This document shows, piece by piece, positions 21,398-32,189 of a stretch of 64,000 bases of DNA. The notes under the pieces are model-generated. The model searched no databases, was not told where the DNA came from, and was given only the letters and a program-made list of their open reading frames with translations. The stretch's first letter is position 1, and every line of letters starts with the position of its first letter. A program made the position numbers and the translations under genes. Source of the DNA: Panulirus ornatus (Eukaryota; Arthropoda; Malacostraca; Decapoda; Palinuridae); the NCBI RefSeq assembly GCF_036320965.1, contig NC_092225.1:58842424-58906423 (forward strand), in the 5' to 3' direction.

Positions 21398-21629
21398 TAT
21401 CCCTGGGGATAGGGGAGAAAGAATACTTCCCATGTATTCCCTGCGTGTCGTAGAAGGCGACTTAAAGGGAAGGGAGCGGGGGGCTGGAAATCCTCCCCTC
21501 TTGTTTTTTTTTTTTTTCCCAAAGAAGGAACAGAGAAGGGGGCCAGATGAGGATATTCCCTCAAAGGCCCAGTCCTCTGTTCTTAACGCTACCTTGCTAA
21601 TGCGGGAAATGGCGAATAGTATGAAAGAA

Positions 21630-21632
<3 letters not shown>
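21398..21632 (+). mobile_element. SINE-B copy 3
   Basis: Full-length and in the sense orientation: CCCTGGGGATAGGGG start, GTCG/CGAC hairpin, T-run, CCAAAGAAGGAACAGAGAAG, then AACGCTACCTTGCTAATGC and GGCGAATAGTATGAAAGAAAG, followed by (TA)n. TA on both sides. Confidence 0.82.

Positions 21633-21693
<61 letters not shown>
21633..21693. repeat. (TA)n microsatellite
   Basis: About 61 bases of TA between SINE-B and the foldback element. Confidence 0.98.
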
Positions 21694-21696
<3 letters not shown>

Positions 21697-21968
21697 CTCA
21701 TAGACCACTAGGGAAAATCAAAGCAGGAAAAGTTCCTTAAGCACTTTCATGTATTTCGACACATCTTCAGAAGCAAATAATAACCAATCACAGATGTAGA
21801 AAAATATACAGACACACCTATAGATGCTGACAGGATCACATCCTACATGATTTCCGTTTAGATGTGGTCCTGTCAGCATCTACCAGTGACTTAAGTAAAT
21901 ATTCCTGCTTTGATTTTCCCTTGTAGTCTGCAAGTTCCTATGTGATCGTAATGTGTCTTTCGTGAACA

Positions 21969-21972
<4 letters not shown>
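21694..21972. mobile_element. Foldback of a second Penelope-like family (PLE-2)
   Basis: Two inverted arms: 21701-21730 reversed matches 21903-21930 (CCTGCTTTGATTTTCCCT...), and the inner arms 21821-21842 and 21861-21882 pair at 21 of 22 positions. Read on the minus strand, the left arm ends in a tail resembling PLE-1, with CTGAAGA (21764-21770), a hairpin, GAAA (21745-21748) and a tiny hairpin, again the hammerhead order. Both outer ends abut (TA)n. There is no coding capacity. It is most simply a head-to-head pair of PLE 3' ends; a MITE is the alternative. Confidence 0.65.
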
Positions 21973-22031
<59 letters not shown>

Positions 22032-22098
22032 TAGATAGATAGATAGATAGATAGACATAGATAGATAGATAAATAGATAAAAAGATATAGATATATAT
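21973..22098. repeat. (TA)n-(GATA)n compound microsatellite
   Basis: About 56 bases of TA, then GATA units with CATA and AATA variants. Confidence 0.97.
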
Positions 22099-22168
22099 AC
22101 AGCGTTAATGGCATGGCCTTGATTAGGGTCTCAGCTGCCCGTGCCGTTTAAGACAACCCAAAGAAATT
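22099..22168 (+). repeat. Short dispersed repeat D, copy 1
   Basis: A segment starting AGCGTTAATGGCATGGCC after TA and continuing GATTAGG...CTCAGCTG...AAGAAATTAAAAT. It matches 51448-51522 at most positions, also right after TA. Function and class unknown. Confidence 0.65.
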
Positions 22169-22169
22169 A

Positions 22170-24270
22170 AAATAGTTGAGGAGAGGAACCTGGATTCTGG
22201 TTATGAGAGAAGCTAAGCTCAAGAGGAAGGGGGATGAATGCTTCAAATATGTCCTCTGTGGGTCAGTGTGATGACAAGAGCCAAGGATGGGGATAGCACC
22301 TCCTGCTGGAGGAAGAGTTGTGGGAATGTGTGTGAAAGAATGTAAGCAAGTGATCGATCCCCAGATCGATGTGGGTAGAACCGGAAGCTGAGTAAGAAAG
22401 GTAGGTCAGTGTTACTACTTATGCACCTGGAGACGAAAGGAGGGAGGGAGAAAGGAAAGCGTTTTGGGAGGAGCTGAGCGATTGTGTCAGCAATTTTGAT
22501 GCGAGAAAGCGAGTGTTAGTGATGGGTAATTTTAATGCAAAAAGAGTGGGTAATGTGGCAGTCAAGGGTATGATTTAGTGGTGATGGAGGGGATGGGGGT
22601 GGAGCATAGGGTACTTTGTGTTGTTTGCTGAAAAAGGAACTGGTGACTGGGAATACTTCTTAAAAGAAATAGCTTAATAAATATACTTGGGTGAGTTGTG
22701 TTGGTGGTAAGTGGGCATAATTATACGTATCATTTGATGAATGAGCAAATGAGAGACATTCGGATGTGTATGTGCTGAAAGCAGCAGATCACATGGTGTT
22801 GGAGGAGAAGGTGAAAGTTTGAGGAGGATTTAGGATAAAAAGGACATGAAATGCGTAGGAATACAATGGTGAAAGCGAAATTGCTCCAACTGGAAGAGAG
22901 GCTTGCGTGAAGAGATACCAGGAGAGACAAAGTTGAATAGGAAAAGGTTAGCAAATGAAACAAAGAAAATGGGCAAAGAGTAGGGTGGAGTTAGAGAAAA
23001 GTGTGGTGAAAAGCTAGGGAGGTGAGCATGTGAGAAAGAGTGGTGAGGGTGAGGATGTAAAGTTGCCAGTGAAAGAGAGGAGAGATGTATGGGCGTTACT
23101 TGCACGGAAAGAGTGCGAGTGATTTGGAGGTATACAAGAGAAAGCTGCAAGAAGTCAAGAGGAAGGTGCAGGAGTTGCAAAAAGAGGCATATCTGAGTTG
23201 GGATGAGCGAATATCAGCAAACTTCAGGGAGACTGAGAATGTGTTGGAGGAGGAGGTTGATATCGAGATAAAAACAAGAGAACAAATGGGAACATTAGTA
23301 AAGATGGCAGTTGGGGAAACTGTTACAAGAAAAGATGAGGCGAAGAGCGTTTTGAAGGACTGATGAATGTGTTCCATGACATGGTGGCAGAAGTGGGTTG
23401 TTTTGGTGGTGGACGTACAAAAAGTGAGTCATGGCAAGTGGTTTGGTGAAAAGAGAAGGCGTGGTGAAAGCCTAACGTAAGATAGAATGTGGCAAAGCAT
23501 TTAGAGTACATGGGGCTGCAGTTGAATTTCTTAAGAAAGGAAGCGACTGTGTTGTTGTTGGTAAGTTAGAATGTTCAGCGTATGTGTGGATAATGGTGAG
23601 GTATCTATGGGCTGGCGGAATGCCTCTATGATGTCACTACACTAGAACAAAGGGGAACAAAAAAGTGAACGACAGGAATAATCATTTTTTTTTTTTAGTG
23701 TATCTGGTTAAGTTGTATACGAGAGTGGTGTCAGAGAACGTGATGGCATATACAGAATATGAATCTGGGGAGAGACAACGTAGTTTTGTGAGTAAAAGCG
23801 ATGTGAGGATCTTGTGTTTGCTTAAGAGAAATTTTTGCAAGAAATACTCAGCGAGAAAGAAGGATCTGTATTTGGCATAGAAAAAAAAATTGACCTGAAG
23901 AAAGCTTTTGATAGGGTTGATAGAAATGCTGTATAAAAGGTGTTTCGAATAAATAGTGCGAGATAAGAGCTATGAGGAGTGAGGAGTTTTAATCAAGAGA
24001 GCAAGGCGCGTTTGCAGGTAGAAAGAGAGGAGGTTGAGGTACTCAAAGTTAGGATGGATCTACTGTAGGGTTGTCTGATGTCACAACGATTGTATAATCA
24101 GTTAATGGATGGGTTGGTGAGGGAGGTGAATTAGAGGGTTTTGTGCAAGGGTCAAGTCTGCAGTCTATCAGGGATGAGGAAGTGTTTCTGAGGTGCGTCA
24201 TTTATTGTCTGCTGATGACACAACGCGAGTGCACTCGATTGAAGAGTTTACATAGATTGGTTTCGTTTCT
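22170..24270 (+). pseudogene. Decayed LINE with AP-like endonuclease and RT (probably LINE-C relative)
   Basis: About 2.1 kb holding, in order, remnants of the coding core of a non-LTR retrotransposon. At 22408-22545 the frame reads VTTYAPGDERREGERKAFW and VLVMGNFNAK, the endonuclease motif usually VLVMGDFNAR with the Asp changed to Asn. At 23085-23360 a lysine/glutamate-rich linker reads WDERISANFRETENV. At 23700-23880 VVSENVMAYTEYESG resembles the start of the RT. At 23891-23930 DLKKAFDRVDRNAV is RT motif A with its catalytic Asp. GCLMSQRLYNQLMDGLVREV lies at about 24070-24130, and SADDT near 24208-24222 stands for FADDT. Many stops and shifts. Since LINE-C copies lack this part, this may show what the missing 5' half looks like. 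Confidence 0.75.
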
Positions 24271-26328
24271 GTTCTGATGCCCGTCGCATTAGGGTCAGAG
24301 CGTATCCGGCCATGCAACTCATCCCTTCCCCCAAGTCCCACTCCGCCTTGTATTCTGCTTAGAATCACTGCACATCAGTTTCTCGTAAAGCGAAACGCAC
24401 TTTCAGTGAAAGAAAGTTTGATGATATGAATTCTTCTTCTGATCAACCTATCTAGTCCCGGACAGAGAGCATCTCAAACAACCTTCGTAAGTCAACGGTT
24501 CCTCTTCTTTCTCGACCTGATCGACTTATAGCTCGCCCTCGAGCTGACAAGTGTCGGTGTTTTCGGTCCTTTCATTCTACCGTGGATGCCTCCGCATCTA
24601 GGTCTCCTCTTCCATCTACTCCCATTGAAACTATGCCCCTCTCCATTACCTTACTCTTCCAACTTCATGAAGACGAGGCGCATGACCCAGGTGGCGTATA
24701 TCCTCGAACCCTAAGGAACTGTACCTTCGATTCCCTGTTCAGCCATTTCATCTCTGTAACAAATCAAAACCTGTTCCTTCTGATCAGAAACGTACTTTTC
24801 GTGCAGTGTATCCCTACGAAAAGAAGACCACTCTAACCCTACCAACTATGGCTCAATTCTTCTCACTTCTTTAAATCTTTGGAGTCTTTAAGATTCATCT
24901 TAATTGTCATTTTCCTTAAAAAAGTGAGACTCCCATTTTCTTTCTTCCCAATCAACTGTATGGCTATCTTGATGCAAGGTCTACTAGTGATCCTTTACCA
25001 TTCGAATCTGTATGTCTCATCTCGGGTCCTCCTCCCTCAGATAATCACGTTGGTGATCCTCGATATCTGCAGAACACAGGTTTTGGCGTAGGTCTGCTTC
25101 TCCCTCTTCCCTTAATGTCATAGCTTCCTCTCCCGCCAGTCCGCTGCAGTAGTCGTTTGAAGGATCGCCCTTCCTCTCACTCAGTCAACAAAGATGTCCC
25201 TCTACGTTTCTCCCATCACTTCAATTTTCTTCTCCAAAAATGATCCTTTTTCTTCAACAACTAACCCTATTCACTCTGACACTGATGGAGTAAATTACAG
25301 CAACTGACTCGACTTTCACTGTGTAACGGATTGTATGAGCAGGTCAACCGGATGGCTTGGGGGTCTTCTGAACAAATCAACCGGATACCTGAGGGTCGTC
25401 TGGACACGTCATACAGATGTCTTAGGGTCTTCAAAATTCCAATATCCGGACATACCTTCTCTCAAACGGAAAATTACCGTAAAGCTTGGGGTGAATATCC
25501 ATGGAATTACGAATTACGAATGCTACTGATGACATCAATATAAGCGAAATTATACATCCTGGTAGTGGAGTGTGGGAAGATCACTCGGTGGAGCAGCTAG
25601 CCAGCTCACAGCTGGCCAGCCAGCACTAATACAGCGCACACGGAGCGAGGAGGATCAGGCAAGGCAAGGCAGTAGTTCATCCAAGTAATGATGGGTTAGC
25701 TGAACCTTTTAGTCATCCCACAGGTGCGTCTGGACGTCCATGATCACGGCCGACATCACTTCCTTATTCAATCTCACTCCGGTGTGAGGTAAGAGGTCTC
25801 CCCCAGTCGTCCATCCTCCCACCGACAGCCGCCAACCTTCAAAATTCGTGAGAATCCGACTCTCGATTAAAAATTTTACCGAGTTGATCTGGGAGGACGG
25901 AGCGTCGAGCCCGATTACATAAGAAGATTTCCAGGCACTTCATCCAAGACGTCTGAAGCGGTTGATCATCATCCCCGCTCGGGTAATTTCCTCCCCGTGA
26001 GCACACAGATCAGGAATCATATCATGAAGGCTACCTTCTGAACGCTGAGAGACAGAGACAGCCACAAGACAGATATATGTACATACACAAAACCAAATAC
26101 ATCTCGTATGCTTCATGAGTAGCCAGAGACATGGCCACGGTCAGCAATTTGCTTGTCTGTAACTTAAGATGTTTATCTGACTACAAGATGGATATGAGCA
26201 TCTTAATATGGCAAAGAACATGGCTTTTCACAGTTGTCAATTTCGGCGCTGCCCTGATGCTGTGTGGGGATGTAGTGGGCAGGTCGTCCACGGCACGCGA
26301 TGAGGGGAGACGGTGAGGAGGATGGTCT
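24271..26328. other. Unassigned sequence
   Basis: About 2 kb of mixed DNA. At 24290-25310 the plus frames are rich in Ser, Pro and Leu and could be eroded retroelement ORF1 or linker DNA, but no motif is secure. Short internal repeats occur at 25340-25420 (AACCGGAT...GGGTCTTC) and 25590-25625 (CAGCTGGCCAGCCAGC). Confidence 0.35.
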
Positions 26329-26378
26329 ATGGCGGCGGTGGTGGTGGTGGAGGAGGAGGAGGTGGAGGAGGAGTTACA
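26329..26378. repeat. (GGT/GGA)n triplet repeat
   Basis: Imperfect GGT and GGA triplets. On the minus strand they give a run of 14 Pro at the end of a 160-codon open frame. Confidence 0.92.
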
Positions 26379-26809
26379 GTTGATGGAGATGCTGGTGGAG
26401 CAGCTAATGGGAAAGTTAAGGGGTAAGGAGGTGGAGGTAACGGTTGTGGAGCTTGTACATCACCAGGTGGAGCATATGGTGGGAGATGTGGTGGAGAAGT
26501 GGGTGTTGGAGTTAGCAGAGTTGGGGGAGGATTAATAAGAGGGTTAGTTAGGATGTTATCAACGGGGATGGTAGGGGAGGTGAGGTGGGCTAATGCGGAG
26601 CTAGGAAGGGAGTTGGTGGATGGAGATGGCGTGGACGTTATTAAGTCACTGGCTCTGAGCTTATTGAGGGAGTCAACAGGAATTCTAGTGTGGAAAGTTA
26701 TCGAGGCAGTTGCAGGACTTGACAGAGGAATCTGTGGTGTACAGTCTCTCAGAGTTAGCTGGGAGTCTAGTGGGGACGGGAGTGTGTAGAACAGTTGACA
26801 GGCAGGCAA
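26379..26809 (-). other. Pro/Ser/Thr-rich open frame, coding status unknown
   Basis: A minus-strand frame open from Met at 26809 to the triplet repeat (160 codons, ending at the window position where the polyproline run stops). It is rich in P, S, T and L (SPSTNSLPSSALAHLTSP, LPPYAPPGDVQ). No signal peptide, domain or splice context is clear, and the plus strand is also open for about 96 codons (26499-26789). It could be low-complexity coding sequence, but composition bias alone explains it. Confidence 0.2.
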
Positions 26810-27379
26810 GGATAATTAGTACGGGAGGAGTTTAAGATTGAGTTAAAAAGGAGGAAGGCAAGAGGGTTGGAGAAAGAATTGAAGGAAGGATGTGTCGACA
26901 GGCTATAGGGGAGTTAAGGTACCATATTCATAATTCCTATGTTTTTATTAACACAAGAAGCATGTCCGTCCGCTCCTCTCCTACATTGTGAGCTACGAAC
27001 ACACCAAGAGGCGAAGACAGACATCCCTTCCCATGCAACCCATCAAGACGCTCAGGGCGGCTGAGTAAAGCCTAACAATACACACACACGCTTGGCAAGA
27101 GCACCACTACCTGTGCTGAATCCTAAACGAATCATAAAGGCAAGTTACGTCCTCTTACCCACCTTGTAAGATCGCAACTACGGAGGCGTGTTCTGCAACG
27201 CACCCTGGCAGAATTGGAGGGTTGTGCCAAGTTGTAAGTTCTCCGCAATAAAAGGGCTTTGCATAGTCGTAAGGTCAAGCCATTGGAAGGAGGTGTCGAT
27301 CTATAAGCTCAAGGCGCTAAAAGATTTTGCCCGACCATCAAATGTTAGCACCAGGTCCAGCGAGTGGAGGCGTCGTCTC
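26810..27379. other. Unassigned sequence
   Basis: Nothing recognised before the 41-bp array. Confidence 0.4.
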
Positions 27380-28052
27380 CCTATGTTAACACCATGACCT
27401 GCAGGACGTACTGTGGCCCCCTGATGTTAACATCATGACCTGCAGGACGTGCTGTGAGCCCCCCTGATGTTAAAACCATGACCTGCAGGACGTGCTGTGG
27501 TCACATGATGTTAACACCATACCTGTACGACGTGCTGTGGCCCCCTGATGTTAACACCATGACCTGCAGGACGTGCTGTGGCTCCCTGATGTTAACACCA
27601 TGGCCTGCAGGATGTGCTGTGGCTCCCTGATGTTAACACCATGACCTGCAGGACGTGCTGTGGTCACATGATGTTAACACCATGACCTGCAGGACGTGCT
27701 GTGGCTCCCTGATGTTAAAACCATGACCTGCAGGATGTGCTGTGGCTCCCTGATGTTAACACCATGACCTGCAGGACGTGCTGTGGTCACATGATGTTAA
27801 CACCATGACCTACAGGACGTGCTGTGGCTCCCTGATGTTAACACCATGGCCTGCAGGATGTGCTGTGGCTCCCTGATGTTAACACCATGACCTGCGGGAT
27901 GTGCTGTGGCTCCCTGATGTTAACATCATGACCTGCAGGATGTGCTGTGGCTCCCTGATGTTAACACCATGACCTGCAGGACGTGCTGTGGTCCCCCTGA
28001 TGTTAACACCATGACCTGCAGGACGTGCTGTGGTCACATGATGTTAACACTC
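27380..28052. repeat. 41-bp minisatellite, about 16 copies
   Basis: Unit TGATGTTAACACCATGACCT followed by GCAGGACGTGCTGTGGCTCCC, with two end variants: GGCTCCC and GGTCACA. The variants alternate in a higher-order pattern (GGTCACA near 27490, 27660, 27785 and 28030). GTTAAC and CTGCAG sites recur in each unit. Confidence 0.97.
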
Positions 28053-28109
28053 GACCTATTGAAGAGATGCTATGGCTTGCCGAAACGAACATCCGGGTCT
28101 GTATGTCAT

Positions 28110-28335
28110 TCACACAGTCGTCCTTCAGATAACTTGAGCACGACGGTACGATGTTGAGATTCGATGGCATGATCCTAACCCTTAGGGAATCTGTATGAAG
28201 GCCAGACCATTATACCTAAGGGCCGTATCGCTGAATCTAAGGAGGATACCATAATGTTTAAGGGTCTTGCCGTCGTAATCAAGGATCATAACGTGGTTTT
28301 CAAGGGGGTTAAAGATAATCCACGTGCACTTTCGC
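28110..28335. repeat. Dispersed repeat E, copy
   Basis: Contains TTGAGCACGACGGTACGATG, GGCCAGACCATTATACC, AAGGGCCGTATCGC and AAGGGTCTTGCCGTCG, all shared with other repeat E loci. Confidence 0.6.
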
Positions 28336-28635
28336 TGGCAAGTCGGCTTTTCAGGGTCGTCCTGCTGCCGTCTGACTGACGGTACCGTAAATCCGCCTTC
28401 TATTACGGTAGGTTACATTACCTTAAGTTACCTTTGAATTCCAACCCGATTCCCTTTTAGTCCATACCTCATGCGAGATCCTGTGCAAAACATAATCGTG
28501 AATGTAAAAAGAAAAATAAATACGTTTACCAGCTGATATACGGGATGTGATTTACTCTTCCTACAGAACAATGTGCGGCAGACAGCTACAGATTTGTAGT
28601 GGAAATGATGGCTGCCTCTCCCATGCCATTGTTCT

Positions 28636-28712
28636 AACCGTTTAGCTCAGCTCGGTGGAGCGTCTACCTTTGCAGATGATGATCGTCATGGGTTCGTGTC
28701 CCATGATGAGCC
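28636..28712 (+). tRNA. tRNA-like sequence, probably a pseudogene or SINE head
   Basis: Has a good box A (TTAGCTCAGCTCGGTGGAGCG, D-arm GCTC/GAGC) and a T-arm with box B (ATGGGTTCGTGTCCCAT, five-pair stem). The anticodon arm does not close cleanly and the acceptor ends do not pair. It is therefore more likely a tRNA-derived relic than a working gene. No isotype is given. Confidence 0.4.
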
Positions 28713-28719
28713 AGTGAGT

Positions 28720-29045
28720 TCATCACAACCAACACAACTGGATACATGAGAAGATCTTGTAGAGGTCAGAACCATCAGCACTCGTTCACTGGAGAACCAC
28801 CTCATCATGTGACTCAACAGACGTTGGTGGCTAAACGGATTCAAACTCTAATGATCCAGTAAATCTTGAGACTTGATTCTAACTTCGCTTCCAGAGCGAG
28901 TGTCAACACGGGAGAGAGTCCGGTCCTTTTCTCGGGGGCGCCTTAACTTGGAGTTGGGTGGTGGGAATGTTGACGGTATGAGGCCGAAGGACACTTACAT
29001 AATAACCTCCTCTATTATAGCACCAGCATAAGCAGTACCTCCTCA
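28720..29045. other. Unassigned sequence
   Basis: Nothing recognised; it may include the body of a tRNA-headed SINE starting at 28636, with no second copy here to prove it. Confidence 0.35.
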
Positions 29046-29300
29046 ACAAAAAACAGCAGCAAACAGCACTACGTATCCAAAAGAACAGCAGCAGCAGTCC
29101 AAAATAACAGCTGCAGCAGCAGTCTAACCTCCCCAACAACAACAGCAGCAGCAGCAGCATGCCCTCTCCAACAGCATCTGCAGCAGCAGCATGCCCTCTC
29201 CAACAGTAGCTGCAGCAGCAGCAGCGGTACCTCCTGAACAACAACACAAGCAGCAGCAGCGGTATCTCCCCAACAACAACAACAACAGCAGTTGTGGGGT
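29046..29300. repeat. (CAG/CAA)n repeat with nested 36-bp duplication
   Basis: Imperfect CAG and CAA triplets; a unit including CATGCCCTCTCCAACAG is duplicated at about 29158 and 29193. It would read as Gln- or Leu-rich in some frames, but coding is not supported. Confidence 0.85.
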
Positions 29301-29467
29301 TGCAAGGCAGATGAGTTGTCGTGACCCGGAAGAAGAAGAAGAAGATGCTGGTGATGGTGGCTGCTGGCGGGCAAGGTTCGCGTGCCCAAGGGACAGCAGG
29401 GATCAGGAAGTCACCACCACCACCACCACACTTTCACCTCAACCAGTGATAAATTTCATGAAGGCAG

Positions 29468-30135
29468 AAGAGCAGTACAGTGTACAATACGGTAGTACAA
29501 GGTACAGCGGAGTAGTATAGGGTATGGCAGAGTAGTGCACGGTACAATGGAGTAGTGCAGAGTATAACAGAGTAGTGCAGGGTACAGCAGAGTAGTGCAG
29601 TGTACAACAGGTTTGTATAGGGTACAGAAAGCTTGTACACGGTACAGCAGGATAGTTCAGGGTAAAGCGGGCTAATATAAGTTACCATAAAGTATTACAG
29701 GGTAGAGCAGATTGGTAGAGGATACAGCAGGGTAGCACAGGGTACGGTGGGGTAGTACAGGGTACAGCGGGGTAGTACAGGGTACTGTAGGATTGCAAAA
29801 GGTACAGGAGAAGTGTACCGGGTAAATTAGTATTGTACAAGGTACAGCAGGTTATCAGAGGATACTGTAAGATAGTACAGGGTACAGCGAAGTAGCATAG
29901 GGTACGGCACAATAGAAGAGGATACAGTGGGGTAGTGCAAGGTACTAAAGAATAGTACAGGGTACATTAGGAGAGTACAGGGTACAGCGGGGTAGCATAG
30001 AGTACATCAAGGTAGTACAGGGTACAGCGGGGTAGTGCAAGGTACTAAAGCATAGTACAGGGTTCATCAGGATAGCACAGGATACATCGAGGGAGTACAG
30101 GGTACAGTGGGATTGTATAGGGTACAGCAGGGTAA
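29468..30135. repeat. 20-bp minisatellite, about 33 copies
   Basis: Unit GTAGTACAGGGTACAGCGGG with many single-base variants over nearly 670 bases. The minus frames with CTLYYSAVPCT are translated repeat. Confidence 0.95.
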
Positions 30136-30289
30136 GGAACTCGCCCCAGGAAACTGGACATCCCTGCCCTTTGCCAGCTTACGGGGGTTGGGGCCTCCAG
30201 GTCTGCAACATTAACCCCGACAAAAGCAAAAGATGCCATGGCTGTGTTCCCATGGAAATATGATGGGAGAAAATGATAATAAACAGACA

Positions 30290-30412
30290 AATAGAAAAAC
30301 AGATAGATGATAGATAGATATAGATAGATAGATAGATGATAGATAGACATAGATAGATAGATAAATATAGATAGATAGACAGAGTGATTAACTGATTGAT
30401 TGATTGATATAT
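30290..30412. repeat. (GATA)n and (GATT)n microsatellite
   Basis: GATA units with GACA and GATG interruptions, then GATT units at 30388-30403. Confidence 0.95.
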
Positions 30413-30668
30413 AGACACGCAGATCAAACGACTGACAGACAGATAGATCACATGCACAATATCATGCGTAAATCACTCATTTCGAATCAATTAGTTTATA
30501 AAAACGTCCCCATCTTTTCACGTCTCCCTCGAAATCTCCTCGGACGCACACAGACAATCAAAGTTATGAACTCCCTACACCCCAGTGGACTACAACGGGA
30601 CTCGAACAAGCTACCAGCAAGACTCGAAACAAGAGAGCAACAGTTACCTTCGAGTTAATCGCGACTGA
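30413..30668. other. Unassigned sequence
   Basis: An 84-residue plus frame (30404-30658) is open, but no family is recognised. GGACTACAACGGGACTCGAA is loosely box B-like only. Confidence 0.3.
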
Positions 30669-30677
30669 CTGACTCTC

Positions 30678-30750
<73 letters not shown>
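30669..30750. repeat. (CT)n microsatellite
   Basis: About 80 bases of CT with one GT interruption. Confidence 0.98.
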
Positions 30751-30752
<2 letters not shown>

Positions 30753-30935
30753 GACAAAGGCTAATACATCAAGAGCAGATGTGTTCGCACCATCAGCGCG
30801 CGTGGTGACAAGGAAAATTTTCACACCAGCATTGACGTACACCGACAGAAGGATCCAGGAACACATACACGAGTTCGGATCTAGTATAGCATGAGTACTT
30901 ATAAAGGCGTTGTAAAGTAATATATGACAAAATAA

Positions 30936-30936
30936 C

Positions 30937-30969
<33 letters not shown>

Positions 30970-30979
30970 GCGCGCGCAC
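30936..30979. repeat. (CA)n-(CG)n tract
   Basis: CA repeat running into GCGCGCGCGC, an alternating purine-pyrimidine tract. Confidence 0.96.
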
Positions 30980-31027
30980 CGAAGTCAATTGCTATCAGAT
31001 ATCAATCTCAAGTGAGTCAATAATTAC

Positions 31028-31031
<4 letters not shown>

Positions 31032-31089
<58 letters not shown>
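31032..31089. repeat. (TA)n microsatellite
   Basis: About 58 bases of TA. Confidence 0.98.
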
Positions 31090-31091
<2 letters not shown>

Positions 31092-31322
31092 TATGTAATT
31101 AGGTCTCAAGTGATTCAGTAATCATTTCCAAGCATATCTCACTTATACAGACCCCGAGTCAGTAATCACCTCCATGCATATCTAATGAAAAAAACCTCCA
31201 TACACTTTCCCTTTCCTTTGCCAACTAATACACAGTCCTTTCATGCAGATAATGCTACACAGCTCTGACTCTCTTGGGAATATCACCTCTGTTTCACTGC
31301 AAAATACATGCTTAACTATATG

Positions 31323-31324
<2 letters not shown>

Positions 31325-31396
<72 letters not shown>
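31325..31396. repeat. (TA)n microsatellite
   Basis: About 72 bases of TA meeting the truncated LINE-C copy 3 directly at its 5' side. Confidence 0.98.
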
Positions 31397-31398
<2 letters not shown>

Positions 31399-31796
31399 AA
31401 ATGGTTTGGGCACATGGAGAGAATGAGTGAGGAAAGATTGACCAAGAGGATATATGTGTCGGAGGTGGAGGGAACGAGGAGAAGTGGGAGACCAAATTGG
31501 AGGTTGAAAGATGGAGTGAAAAAGATTTTGTGTGATCGGGGCCTGAACATACAGGAGGGTGAAAGGAGGGCAAGAAATAGAGTGAATTGGATCGATGTGG
31601 TATACCGGGGTTGACGTGCTGTCAGTGGATTGAATCAGGGCATGTGAAGCGTCTGGGGTAAGCCATGGAAAGCTGTGTTGGTATGTATATTTGCGTGTGT
31701 GGACGTGTATGTATATACATGTGTATGGGGGTGGGTTGGGCCATTTCTTTCGTCTGTTTCCTTGCGCTGCCTCGCAAACGCGGGAGACAGCGGCAA
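31397..31796 (+). mobile_element. LINE-C copy 3, short 3' fragment
   Basis: Begins inside the coding region (LKWFGHMERMSEERLTKRIY) and is open to TGA at 31612-31614, about 72 LINE codons. The same 3' UTR with GCGCTGCCTCG...GCGGCAAAA and an A-run follows, then (TA)n. Near-identical to copies 1 and 2, so young. It is a typical 5'-truncated insertion, with TA on both sides. Confidence 0.88.
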
Positions 31797-31798
31797 AA

Positions 31799-31892
<94 letters not shown>

Positions 31893-31895
31893 TAC
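31797..31895. repeat. Poly(A)-(TA)n tail of LINE-C copy 3
   Basis: About 20 A residues followed by TA with AAATA interruptions. Confidence 0.95.
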
Positions 31896-31980
31896 TACCT
31901 TTATTTCACTGTTAAGGAAAATATTTTAACTTTTACGATAAATGCTGACATTGTACTGATATTTTGGTCGAGGATGAAGC

Positions 31981-32162
31981 ACGGGAAAGTAGCAAAAAGA
32001 AAAATATAGGTAAACCCAACATTTGGTTTCGCCTTAACAGGTGTTACGACAGATGTGTCGCCACGCCACGCCACGCGACTGTGCACATCTGTCGCAACAT
32101 CTGTCATGGCCAATGAAAATGCTGGGTTCACCATTAATTTCTTTTTTGTTGCTTTCTCAAAC
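31981..32162. mobile_element. Foldback/MITE-like element with 80-bp imperfect inverted arms
   Basis: The left arm (GAAAGTAGCAAAAAG...AACCCAACATTT...GACAGATGTG) pairs with the reverse complement of the right arm (CACATCTGTCG...GCTGGGTT...TTTTGTTGCTTTC). The inner 11-base arms CGACAGATGTG and CACATCTGTCG are perfect and flank a short CCACG repeat at the centre. No coding capacity. Target-site duplications are not clear by eye, so the superfamily is unknown. Confidence 0.7.
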
Positions 32163-32189
32163 AAAGACAATTTGGTCTTCACAGACTTC

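Noticed and set aside
26327..26809. Proline-rich 160-residue minus frame as a confident gene
   Set aside because: Composition-driven and ends in a triplet repeat, with the plus strand also open. Kept only as a low-confidence item.
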